From positions 5,270,001 through 5,334,000 of the forward strand of contig NZ_CP073714.1 in NCBI RefSeq assembly GCF_023101145.1: a DNA stretch of 64,000 nt, written 5' to 3'. A program made the position numbers and the translations under genes. Below the pieces are notes generated by a model. The model worked only from the letters and a program-made list of their open reading frames with translations. It had not been told where the DNA came from and did not search any database. This DNA is from Paenibacillus pabuli. Lineage in GTDB: Bacteria > Bacillota > Bacilli > Paenibacillales > Paenibacillaceae. Of this stretch, positions 32,106 through 40,104 are shown one piece after another; within the stretch, counting starts at the first letter, position 1, and the number at the start of each line of letters is the position of its first letter.

Positions 32106-33248
32106 TTATTGTGCTCCTTTCACTGCGGCTGCCAATACGGCTTGACGCGGCTTTTGCGGGTTAGTGATTTTGTGCTCACGAATCATTTCAATGAAGCGGT
32201 CAAACAGGTAGCTGTTATCGTACGGTCCTGGCGCTGCTTCCGGGTGATACTGAACGGAAAACGCCGGGTATGTTTTATGTTTCAGACCTTCAATGGTCTT
32301 GTCATTATTGTTGATATGTGTCACTTCAAGATCCGTATGTTTCACGGATTCTTCGTTAACGGTGTAACCGTGGTTCTGAGATGTGATGAAGCAACGTCCG
32401 CTCTCCAGTTCTTTGACCGGGTGGTTTCCGCCGCGGTGTCCAAACTTGAGTTTCTCTGTATCGGCTCCTGCCGCAAGTGCAAACAGTTGGTGACCCAGAC
32501 AGATTCCGAAGATCGGATATTCGCCAAGCAGTTCACTGATCATTTTAACCGCATGAGGCACGTCTTTCGGGTCCCCAGGGCCGTTGGACAGCTGAATGCC
32601 ATCCGGGTTCATACGGCGGATTTCGTCTGCTGTCACATCATGTGGAACTACGACAACGTCACAGTTACGTTTGCTAAGTTCGCGCAAAATCCCTGTTTTT
32701 GCACCGTAGTCAACCAATACAATGCGTTCAGCCGTTCCCGGGCTGTTGTAGACATGTTGAGTAGAAGTCATAGGAACCTGGTTACGCAGCTCAGCGATGC
32801 TGGTATCTCCCATCATCTCCAGCAACTCTTCCACAGGTTTCGATCCTGTTGTGAGAATTCCTTTCATTGTGCCATGGTGACGAATCCGGCGAGTCAGCAT
32901 CCGTGTATCAATCTCACTGATTCCTACGATGCCGTACTCTTTAAGCAAATCGTCTACGCTGTATTCCGCACGCCAGTTGCTTGGCGTTGGCTCATGACGG
33001 CGTACCACAAAACCGTGTACGAACGGACGAATCGACTCGAAGTCGTCACGCGTAATGCCGTAGTTACCAATCAGTGGGTACGTCATGGTTACGATTTGAC
33101 CGCAGTAAGAAGGATCCGAAAGCACCTCTTGATAGCCTGTAATTCCCGTATTAAAAACGACCTCACCTGTTGTTTCACCTTCAGCACCGAATGCTTTCCC
33201 GGTGAACAGTGTGCCGTCTTCCAACAATAATCTTGCCTGTGCCTGCAT
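32106..33248 (-). CDS. carA: Carbamoyl-phosphate synthase small (glutaminase) subunit
   Basis: A 380-residue subunit that hydrolyses glutamine and passes ammonia to CarB. The class I amidotransferase triad is present: C250 in GICLGHQLF, and H335 and E337 in QYHPEA. The N-terminal domain includes the usual LLLEDGTLFTGKAFG and FNTGITGYQEVLSDPSY. The start ATG has GAGGAG upstream. It is one base from carB. The upstream gap to pyrC holds the 216-bp palindrome. Confidence 0.97.
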   Translation of the reverse strand: MQAQARLLLEDGTLFTGKAFGAEGETTGEVVFNTGITGYQEVLSDPSYCGQIVTMTYPLIGNYGITRDDFESIRPFVHGFVVRRHEPTPSNWRAEYSVDDLLKEYGIVGISEIDTRMLTRRIRHHGTMKGILTTGSKPVEELLEMMGDTSIAELRNQVPMTSTQHVYNSPGTAERIVLVDYGAKTGILRELSKRNCDVVVVPHDVTADEIRRMNPDGIQLSNGPGDPKDVPHAVKMISELLGEYPIFGICLGHQLFALAAGADTEKLKFGHRGGNHPVKELESGRCFITSQNHGYTVNEESVKHTDLEVTHINNNDKTIEGLKHKTYPAFSVQYHPEAAPGPYDNSYLFDRFIEMIREHKITNPQKPRQAVLAAAVKGAQ

Positions 33249-33273
33249 CCCATTTCACTCCTCTGTGTTTATC

Positions 33274-33489
33274 AAAGTTGAATACTTTGAGTTGAACATG
33301 GGGGACGTTACGTTTGGTGCGGCTTCGTGGGCAGAAAACCCTTTGATCGCTGTTATCCCCGGATTACTTTGATCCCATTATTCAAATGGAGTAATCCGGT
33401 GATAAAGGCGAACGCTTTGCTTCTTCGGGTTCTTTCTGCCCACTCCGCAGTTACGCTGGTGTCCATGTTCAAAAGCATTATTCAACTTT
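33274..33489. repeat. 216-bp imperfect inverted repeat (MITE- or REP-like) between pyrC and carA
   Basis: Two arms of about 100 bp face each other around a short centre near 33381. Matched outer blocks are AAAGTTGAAT/ATTCAACTTT, TTGAACATGG/CCATGTTCAA and GTGGGCAGAAA/TTTCTGCCCAC. Inner blocks are TTATCCCCGGATTACT/AGTAATCCGGTGATAA, and about 10 bases present only in the right arm. No open frame of note is inside, and no T-run follows, so it is not a terminator. It fills most of the 401-bp gap 33249-33649; nothing else is seen there. Possible target-site duplication TGTTT on both sides is weak. Confidence 0.75.
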
Positions 33490-33649
33490 TCTTTGTTTCG
33501 TATGTTTGACTCTCGGCATGGTTTGCCTCGAGTTAGTTGTAAAGATGTTACTGGTGTATAAGTTGAAGATTTAGATAATAAAGCCTCGTTATTTTAAAAG
33601 AATTAAAGAGGTAAAATTTATTGATTTATTGATCTAATAAGGTACCGTT

Positions 33650-34954
33650 TTACTGTTGTACCGTGTTGTTCCACACGCTTTTGCCGTCCACCCATGTCTG
33701 TACCGGCCAACCTTTAAGCTTCCAGCCTGTGAATGGCGTGTTTCTTCCTTTGGTTGCGAACGTTGCAGGATCAACCGCTCGTTCCTCGTTCAGATCAATC
33801 ATGGTGATGTCCGCAGGTGCTCCCTCTTCCAGCTTGCCAGTATCCAGTCGGAATACTCGTGCCGGATCAGCTGTCATACGTCTAACGAGGAAGTCCAGGC
33901 TCCAAAGCCCTGTTTCCACAAACTTGGTGTACAGCAGCGGGAAGGCTGTTTCGAATCCGACGATGCCGAACGGTGCCAGCTCCATGCCTTTTGCTTTCTC
34001 TTCTTCGCTGTGCGGCGCGTGATCGGTAACGATCATGTCCAGCGTTCCGTCCAGCAAACCTTCGATACAAGCCTGCACGTCACGTGGTGAGCGAAGAGGC
34101 GGGTTCATCTTCCAGTTGGCATCCATGCCCGGGATATCCTCATCCGACAGTATCAGATGATGCGGACATACCTCAGCAGTGACTTTAATACCGATGGACT
34201 TCGCCAGGCGAATCAAGCGAACCGACTGCTCTGTACTTACGTGGCAGACATGGTAGTGAACTCCCGTTGCTTCTGCAAGCAGGATATCACGGCCTACGTG
34301 GATTGCCTCGGATTCATTTGGAATACCTTTGATACCGTGACGCTTCGAAAACTCTCCTTCGGTCACATATCCGCCGACTACCAATGAGTCGTCCTCACAG
34401 TGAGCGATGACCGGCATATCCATGCTTGCAGCCAGGCTCATGGCGTCTTTCATCATCTGAGCGTTTTGTACACCTACACCATCATCGGTGAATCCAATCG
34501 CGCCTGCTTCTTTCAAAGCAGCAAAATCCGTAAGCTCACGTCCAAGTTCGTTCTTCGTAATAGCTGCATAAGGCAGCACTTTAACCAGGTCGGCTTCTTT
34601 GGCTTTATCCAAAACCAACTTCACGACATCCGCGTTGTCGGTTACCGGTCTTGTGTTCGGCATGCAGGCAATCGTTGTAAAACCGCCTTGCGCTGCCGAA
34701 CGGGCACCTGTCTCGATTGTCTCTTTATGCTCGAATCCAGGTTCACGCAGATGCACGTGCATATCAATCAGGCCGGGAATGACCAGTTTGCCTGATGCAT
34801 CGGTTACGCTTTGCGCTGATTGCTCTGCTTTCAGTACCGCTTCGTCTTCCACTCCAGCGATCTTTTGAATTTTTCCTTCATCTATAATGATCGTTTTCCG
34901 TTCAAGTTCCCCTTGTTGATTCAAGATGTTCGCGTTCTTTATAATCTGTAGCAT
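33650..34954 (-). CDS. pyrC: Dihydroorotase (multifunctional-type, class I)
   Basis: A 434-residue zinc amidohydrolase that closes carbamoyl-aspartate to dihydroorotate. The metal motif DMHVHLREPG is at residues 64-73 (H66, H68), and the later metal ligands lie in AHCEDD and DHAPHSEEEK. The length and type match the PyrC of Gram-positive operons. The start ATG 34954 has GGAGGG 5 nt upstream, so the frame extension to 35026 is rejected. It is the third gene of the operon. Confidence 0.97.
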   Translation of the reverse strand: MLQIIKNANILNQQGELERKTIIIDEGKIQKIAGVEDEAVLKAEQSAQSVTDASGKLVIPGLIDMHVHLREPGFEHKETIETGARSAAQGGFTTIACMPNTRPVTDNADVVKLVLDKAKEADLVKVLPYAAITKNELGRELTDFAALKEAGAIGFTDDGVGVQNAQMMKDAMSLAASMDMPVIAHCEDDSLVVGGYVTEGEFSKRHGIKGIPNESEAIHVGRDILLAEATGVHYHVCHVSTEQSVRLIRLAKSIGIKVTAEVCPHHLILSDEDIPGMDANWKMNPPLRSPRDVQACIEGLLDGTLDMIVTDHAPHSEEEKAKGMELAPFGIVGFETAFPLLYTKFVETGLWSLDFLVRRMTADPARVFRLDTGKLEEGAPADITMIDLNEERAVDPATFATKGRNTPFTGWKLKGWPVQTWVDGKSVWNNTVQQ

Positions 34955-35080
34955 AATTACCCTCCGCTTCGGTTCTGTCCGACTTGCCAGGCAAGCCGGA
35001 TAATTTTCTTTATCGTGTACCCTCACATTGCTCTATAAGAACTTCCGTCCCGTCAGCCTATGACCCACAGCCAGACCCTG

Positions 35081-35995
35081 TTACAGCTTCATCGCGCGTT
35101 CCATGACCGCCATGCGGATTGGAACACCGTTTGCCATCTGCGGGAAGATCCGCGATGCTGTGCTCTCCACTACCGCGTCATCTACCTCGACATTTCGGTT
35201 CACAGGAGCAGGGTGCATAATGATTGTGCTTGGTTTCAGGCGTGACGCCCGTTCTTCCGTCAATCCGTAGTGTTCGCGATAATCCTCAGCCGAAGTAATC
35301 AAGCCGTGTTTATGACGTTCTAATTGAACTCGGAGCATCATGACTACATCCGCATCGAGTGCTTCTTCCAGACCTACATAAGGCGCGTGTTCTGCAAGCT
35401 CCGGTGCCTGCATCGTTTGTGGTGCACAGAAGCGCACATCTGCACCAAACTTTTGAAGTGCCCACAGATTGGAGCGAGCTACCCGGCTGTGCATGATGTC
35501 TCCGATGATCGACACACGCAAACCTTTCAGCTCACCGAAAGCCTTCCGCATCGTGTAGAGATCCAGCAGCGCCTGAGTAGGATGCTCGTTATTACCGTCT
35601 CCGGCGTTCACTAGTGGAACATTCACTTTCTGAGCCAGTTGTTGCAGAACACCCGAAGGTTTCAACCGGATTACTCCCGCATCGATTCCCATGGACTCCA
35701 GTGTGCGTACCGTATCATAGATGGATTCGCCTTTCTCCACGCTGGATGCAGCCGCCGTGAAGTTCAGTACTTGTGCACCCAGACGTTTTTCCGCCATTTC
35801 AAATGAGAAGCGAGTACGCGTGCTATTCTCAAAGAACATGTTGGCTACGAAGTGGGATTCCAGTACAGGAACCAGTTTCTCCTTCTGCGCTTCCCAGTGT
35901 GCTGCTCTGTTCAGAATGGATTCGATCTCATCGCGACTAAGTTCCTTAAGGCCAAGCAAGCTCCGGTCCTTCAATGCTGGTTGTGTAATCATCAT
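35081..35995 (-). CDS. pyrB: Aspartate carbamoyltransferase catalytic subunit
   Basis: A 304-residue enzyme that makes carbamoyl-aspartate from carbamoyl phosphate and aspartate. The carbamoyl-phosphate binding STRTR is at residues 58-62, with NAGDGNNEHPTQALLDLYT near 130-148. No regulatory PyrI is present, as in Bacillus. The first ATG at 35995 (ATGATG) overlaps the pyrR stop by 4 bp and follows GGGGGAG by 6-7 nt. Confidence 0.97.
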   Translation of the reverse strand: MMITQPALKDRSLLGLKELSRDEIESILNRAAHWEAQKEKLVPVLESHFVANMFFENSTRTRFSFEMAEKRLGAQVLNFTAAASSVEKGESIYDTVRTLESMGIDAGVIRLKPSGVLQQLAQKVNVPLVNAGDGNNEHPTQALLDLYTMRKAFGELKGLRVSIIGDIMHSRVARSNLWALQKFGADVRFCAPQTMQAPELAEHAPYVGLEEALDADVVMMLRVQLERHKHGLITSAEDYREHYGLTEERASRLKPSTIIMHPAPVNRNVEVDDAVVESTASRIFPQMANGVPIRMAVMERAMKL

Positions 35996-36555
35996 GCTTG
36001 CTCCCCCCGGTTCTGAATGATCTTGACTTCATCCTGTCCGTCCGTTTCCATCAGTGCAACCTCGATCTCCTCTGATTTGGAAGTCGGCACATTCTTGCCG
36101 ATAAAATCAGGTCGAATCGGAAGTTCCCGGTGTCCGCGATCTGCGAGAACCGCCAGCTGAATGTTCTGTGGTCTTCCACAGTCCATCAGGGCATCCATTG
36201 CTGCACGAATTGTCCTTCCGGTATAGAGCACATCATCGAACAAAATCACTTTTTTGTTATGAATCGAAAGTGATTCAGGTGTCATCGTCAACAGTTCCTT
36301 GCGATTCGCTTTATTCTCATCCAAGCGATCATCGCGATAAGGGGTTACATCAAGTTCTCCCCAAGGGATCGGTGTACCTTCGATTTCTTCAATCTTGGCG
36401 GCGATCCGTTCTGCGAGGTATACACCCCGTGTTCGAATACCGATCAGTACACAGCCCTCAATGCCTTTGTTTTTTTCCAAAATCTCATGGGCAATCCGTG
36501 TTAATGCGCGGCGGATCGCGGTTTCATCCATAATGACATGTGTCTCTGTGCTCAT
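35992..36555 (-). CDS. pyrR: Bifunctional pyr operon regulator / uracil phosphoribosyltransferase
   Basis: A 187-residue RNA-binding attenuator protein that also has UPRT-type activity. The PRPP loop is DDVLYTGRT at residues 107-115. Bound to UMP, the family stabilises an anti-antiterminator in the pyr leader and so stops transcription. It is the first gene of the operon; the matching RNA site and terminator sit upstream (36612-36761), which supports self-regulation. Confidence 0.97.
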   Translation of the reverse strand: MSTETHVIMDETAIRRALTRIAHEILEKNKGIEGCVLIGIRTRGVYLAERIAAKIEEIEGTPIPWGELDVTPYRDDRLDENKANRKELLTMTPESLSIHNKKVILFDDVLYTGRTIRAAMDALMDCGRPQNIQLAVLADRGHRELPIRPDFIGKNVPTSKSEEIEVALMETDGQDEVKIIQNRGEQA

Positions 36556-36611
36556 GCGTTCAGCCTCCTCAGGATTTACCTTTCAGATCATGGCCCCGTG
36601 ACGAGGAGAAC

Positions 36612-36650
36612 AAAAAAAGACTCCTTGCCGTGTTTATTGGCAAGGAGTCC
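36612..36650 (-). terminator. Regulated attenuator terminator of the pyr operon
   Basis: Perfect 11-bp stem GGACTCCTTGCC-side with GACTCCTTGCC / GGCAAGGAGTC, a 9-nt loop, and seven T on the minus strand, about 55 bp before pyrR. In the leader, GGCAAGG next to the PyrR box offers an alternative pairing, so this is the PyrR-controlled terminator. Confidence 0.9.
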
Positions 36651-36740
36651 CCGAACTTCAGACCGCTCTGAAGAAAGTTTACTCTCGGGATGCATCGCTT
36701 CATTTGCCGCAGCAAAAAAACGATGTATCGTTCACGTTAC

Positions 36741-36761
36741 CTTGCCAGTCTCACGGGACTG
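36741..36761 (-). promoter_or_regulatory. PyrR-binding RNA box (pyr leader)
   Basis: On the minus strand, CAGTCCCGTGAGACTGGC matches the PyrR anti-antiterminator consensus (A-R-U-C-C-N-G-N-G-A-G), with the CAGTC/GACTG stem enclosing the conserved loop. It is followed by AAGG, the start of the antiterminator. Only one copy is seen; the pyrR-pyrB and pyrB-pyrC gaps have none. Confidence 0.88.
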
Positions 36762-36841
36762 ATTTAAAGGTGCTATTCATGTCGTTCATATTGAAGGACC
36801 TCACAGGGTTCTATACTCAATATGTCCGTTTGTCTTCATGA

Positions 36842-36870
36842 ATTATGACAGAAAGACAACCCTCTGTCAA
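36842..36870 (-). promoter_or_regulatory. Promoter of the pyr operon
   Basis: Minus-strand TTGACA, 17-nt spacer, CATAAT. Transcription would start near 36835, giving a leader of about 280 nt before pyrR that contains the PyrR box and attenuator. Confidence 0.85.
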
Positions 36871-37276
36871 CACCTCAACATCATAGGCGAAATTCCTCTA
36901 CTGTATTCTCTTAGAATCAGCAGTTGGGCTGAAAAACATCCAAACACATCACATCTCATTCGTTGCTCATAATTATACAATAATTCTGTATATTTATCCA
37001 TAGGCAATTATTGAATACCTTATAGCCAAAATAACCCTCTAACAATATTCAACGCTGAGACTGAACCCATCCCTTTTGTATTCTACAGTGAGTTTTGTCA
37101 TAACTGCTTTAATTTCTGAAGGCATTTTAATAGGATACATTTCTTCTAATTTTAGATTTCAACATCCAGAAACACTGAATAGCTGAAGGCTCTGCATTAG
37201 TCCCCAGTGAAATGGGTAAAGTTTATAAACATGAAATAATTCATTGAAGCTGCAATAAAGCCGATATACATAAGGA
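36871..37276. other. AT-rich gap between the pyr promoter and the YhgE gene
   Basis: About 400 bp without a supported gene. A minus-strand frame of 33 codons (37039-37140, MYPIKMPSEIKAVMTKL...) has a protein-like composition and might be a small gene remnant, but it lacks a ribosome site and length. Nothing else is seen. Confidence 0.4.
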
Positions 37277-37305
37277 TTTACAAATATGCAACATAGAAAT
37301 AAGAT
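37277..37305 (+). promoter_or_regulatory. Promoter of the YhgE/Pip gene
   Basis: TTTACA, 17-nt spacer, TAAGAT, ending 34 bp before the start codon. The leader then carries a strong AGGAGG. Confidence 0.6.
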
Positions 37306-37339
37306 AAGACCTACATTTATTTACATTTAGGAGGAAGTT

Positions 37340-40015
37340 ATGCGTCACATTTGGCAAGTTTACAAAACAGACTGGTTACATATTTTGAAGGTTCCTACAG
37401 GTATATTTCTAATTGTGGCTATTATTTTACTGCCCGGGGTGTATGACTGGGTTAATGTGAAATCCGTTTGGGACCCATACAGCAACACCCAGGGGATCAA
37501 AATTGCAGTGACAACCGAGGACAAGGGTGCAACCGTTGCAGGAACGAACGTTAATATTGGAGACGAGCTGGTATCCAGCCTGAAACAGAACGAAAAGCTG
37601 GGGTGGACTTTTGTGGACCAGGCCGAGGCTGATCGGGGTGTGCAAACAGGAGAGTATTATGCAAGCCTGCTCATTCCCAGGGACTTTTCATCCAAAATAA
37701 CAGGCATCGTTGACGGGAAGCTGGAGCGCCCAGAAGTAATCTATACCGTTAACGAGAAGGTTAATGCCATTGCTCCAAAAATTACAGGCTCCGGTGTATC
37801 TGCGATAACAACACAAATCAATGAAAATTTCACCGAAGCGGTCAGTGAGGCTGTTCTAACCAAGTTGAAGGAAGCCGGGGTTGAAATCAATGCCCAGCTT
37901 CCAACTCTGCGCAAAATGGAGAATGGCATTTTCACGCTGGAGAAAAATCTTCCGGAGATACAAGCCGCAGGACAAAAGGTATTAGAAGTGGAAAAGGCCA
38001 TGCCTGGTATTGTAAAAGACGCACAAAAGATCGTCGGAATTGAAAAAAAACTGCCCGAAATCAATGAAGCCGCACAGTATGTGCTCAAGGTACAGGAGTA
38101 TTGGCCACAAATTAATGATGCGGCATCCGAGGTGTTGGCTATTCAGGGTCGGATTCCCGATATCCAAAAAGCCGTAAAACGTATACAAGAAGTGGATGCA
38201 AACTTTGGTCAGGTATCAGGCGTGATCCAAACAGCCCTGGATAAAACCGACAAAGCTCTGTCAATCGTTACAGCCGCAGAGCAAGACCTTGACAAAGTAT
38301 CACAAATAGCTGGTAACGGGATTGAGCTGGCTGAAGGCTTGAATCAGTTTGTGGACTCCAGTGAAGAAGCGTTCCAGGCAATAGGCCCGGCGATCCGGCA
38401 AAACTTGCTGCTGGTACAGCAAATCGCAAACGCTGCGTCAGACGTATTTGGGCAATTGCAAAATACGGAGCTTAATAAACTGCCAACAGCTGAGGATCTG
38501 GACCGGATCGCAACCCGCTTGAGGATTGCAGTAAAACTCGTCGACAGTATGGCAGAACTACTGGGCAAAATCGACAACTTGCTTCCAAGCCATCCACTTG
38601 CCGATAAAATTACGAAGCTGAACACCATTTCAGATAAACTGCAGCTGCAAGTCCGCCTGGCTGGGATCATCAGTGATGCTCTGCGTCGCAATACAACTCC
38701 GCCTGCAGACGTCATCGCTCAGCTAAATGCTCTCTCCAAGGACATTAGCAGCGGCATTGGTAATATCCTGAACACCTACGAGAGTGAAATATCGCCTGCG
38801 CTTGCATCTGGTGCGGATAAACTGAGGACCATCCTCTCCACTTCAGCAGATACACTACAGGCAGCAAGGGACCGAATTCCGGATATTGCGGACATTCTTG
38901 CATCTGCCAAAGAAGGGATTACCTTTGGACAGACCGAGTTAAAGAAAATCCAGAGTGAATTGCCTCAAATACAATCTAAGATTCATGAGATATCAGAGAC
39001 ACTCGCGAACAAAAGTGAGGGCTTTATCCAAGCGTTGAACACAGTGTCTTCATTAATTCGAAACGATCTGCCCAAGCTGGGGACCAAGCTGAACGAGGCG
39101 GCTGATTTTGTTCGTAACGATCTGCCTAATGCCGAGAAACAGATCGGCAAGGCGTCCGATTTTGTACAAAATCAGCTGCCTGAGGTCGAAAAAGGAGTTC
39201 ATCGTGTTGCCACCCTTGTACGTGATGACCTGCCAGCATTGGAAAGTGCCATCAGCAAGGCTGCAGACAAGCTTAGGGAAGTCGAAGGGAATAACCAGTT
39301 TGCCGAGTTAGCCAAGCTTTTACGCGGCGATATCGAAGAAGAAAGTGCCTTTCTTGCAAGTCCAGTGCAAATCAAGGAACAGCAGCTTTACCCGATACCG
39401 AATTATGGATCTGCGATGTCACCGTTTTATGGCGTGCTGTCCCTATGGGTGGGCTCAACGCTGCTGATTTCTCTCCTTCGTGCCGAAGCTGAGAATCCAG
39501 AGGGCAAGTTCCGGGGATATGAGTTGTATCTTGGTCGTCTCGCCACTTTTCTGACGATTGGATTGCTTCAAGCGATATGTGTCAGCCTGGGAGATATATT
39601 GATCCTCGGCACCTATGTGGCAGATAAACTTTGGTTTGTCCTGTTCGCCATGCTGGTGAGCACCGTATTTGTCACCATAACGTACACTCTGCTGTCGGTT
39701 TTTGGGAATATCGGAAAAGGGATCGCGATCATCTTCATGGTGTTCCAGTTCTCCAGTTCCGGCGGTACGTTCCCAATCAGCATGACATCGCCCTTTTTTC
39801 AGGCACTGAATCCGTTCATGCCTTTCACGTATGCGATCAGTCTGCTGCGTGAATCGGTCGGCGGCATCCTGTGGTCGACGGCCATCAAGGATATTCTATG
39901 GTTGTGCATGTTCATTGCGCTGAGTCTCATCGTTGCCCTCGCTTTGAAACGTCCACTCAGCAGTCTCACCAAACGTTCAGCCGAGAATGCCAAGAAGACC
40001 AAAATTATTGCTTAA
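37340..40015 (+). CDS. YhgE/Pip domain membrane protein with internal helical repeats
   Basis: An 891-residue protein. The N-terminal YhgE/Pip domain has one helix at 17-36 (TGIFLIVAIILLPGVYDW) and a soluble segment with the family motif LLIPRDFSSKI. The C-terminus (about 690-880) has five to six helices like ABC-2 type membrane proteins. The middle, about 180-690, is long and helical and contains six 17-residue repeats (187-288) and four 18-residue repeats (577-648). Pip was named as a phage receptor in lactococci, and YhgE-type proteins often occur with type VII secretion; no such genes are here. AGGAGG lies 6 nt before the ATG. It is monocistronic and probably a cell-surface or envelope rod. 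Function unknown. Confidence 0.88.
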   Translation: MRHIWQVYKTDWLHILKVPTGIFLIVAIILLPGVYDWVNVKSVWDPYSNTQGIKIAVTTEDKGATVAGTNVNIGDELVSSLKQNEKLGWTFVDQAEADRGVQTGEYYASLLIPRDFSSKITGIVDGKLERPEVIYTVNEKVNAIAPKITGSGVSAITTQINENFTEAVSEAVLTKLKEAGVEINAQLPTLRKMENGIFTLEKNLPEIQAAGQKVLEVEKAMPGIVKDAQKIVGIEKKLPEINEAAQYVLKVQEYWPQINDAASEVLAIQGRIPDIQKAVKRIQEVDANFGQVSGVIQTALDKTDKALSIVTAAEQDLDKVSQIAGNGIELAEGLNQFVDSSEEAFQAIGPAIRQNLLLVQQIANAASDVFGQLQNTELNKLPTAEDLDRIATRLRIAVKLVDSMAELLGKIDNLLPSHPLADKITKLNTISDKLQLQVRLAGIISDALRRNTTPPADVIAQLNALSKDISSGIGNILNTYESEISPALASGADKLRTILSTSADTLQAARDRIPDIADILASAKEGITFGQTELKKIQSELPQIQSKIHEISETLANKSEGFIQALNTVSSLIRNDLPKLGTKLNEAADFVRNDLPNAEKQIGKASDFVQNQLPEVEKGVHRVATLVRDDLPALESAISKAADKLREVEGNNQFAELAKLLRGDIEEESAFLASPVQIKEQQLYPIPNYGSAMSPFYGVLSLWVGSTLLISLLRAEAENPEGKFRGYELYLGRLATFLTIGLLQAICVSLGDILILGTYVADKLWFVLFAMLVSTVFVTITYTLLSVFGNIGKGIAIIFMVFQFSSSGGTFPISMTSPFFQALNPFMPFTYAISLLRESVGGILWSTAIKDILWLCMFIALSLIVALALKRPLSSLTKRSAENAKKTKIIA
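37898..38203 (+). repeat. Six 17-residue coding repeats in the YhgE protein
   Basis: Codons 187-288 encode six units with the pattern LPxI-xxA-xxVLxVExx, for example LPEIQAAGQKVLEVEKA, MPGIVKDAQKIVGIEKK, LPEINEAAQYVLKVQEY, WPQINDAASEVLAIQGR and IPDIQKAVKRIQEVDAN. The next 17 residues (FGQVSGVIQTALDKTDK) may be a degenerate seventh. Confidence 0.85.
39068..39283 (+). repeat. Four 18-residue coding repeats in the YhgE protein
   Basis: Codons 577-648 encode LPKLGTKLNEAADFVRND, LPNAEKQIGKASDFVQNQ, LPEVEKGVHRVATLVRDD and LPALESAISKAADKLREV. The period, 18, differs from the 17 of the first array, yet both units start with hydrophobic-Pro. Confidence 0.85.
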
Positions 40016-40036
40016 ATTGAATGAAATCAAGCTAAA

Positions 40037-40079
40037 CAAGACAAGGCCATTGGACTCTAAATCCAATGGCCTTGTCTTG
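40037..40079. terminator. Bidirectional 18-bp hairpin
   Basis: CAAGACAAGGCCATTGGA / TCCAATGGCCTTGTCTTG, a perfect 18-bp stem with a 7-nt loop, between the convergent YhgE and membrane-protein genes. The flanking T/A tracts are short on both sides. Confidence 0.78.
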
Positions 40080-40104
40080 TTGTATAGATAATTAAAATCC
40101 CTGA

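Noticed and set aside
32046..33230. 394-codon plus-strand ORF opposite carA
   Set aside because: It is an antisense shadow of carA, Cys/His-rich and without homology or a ribosome site.
37039..37140. 33-codon minus-strand frame with protein-like composition
   Set aside because: Too short, no ribosome site, and stops flank it; kept only as a possible remnant in the intergenic entry.
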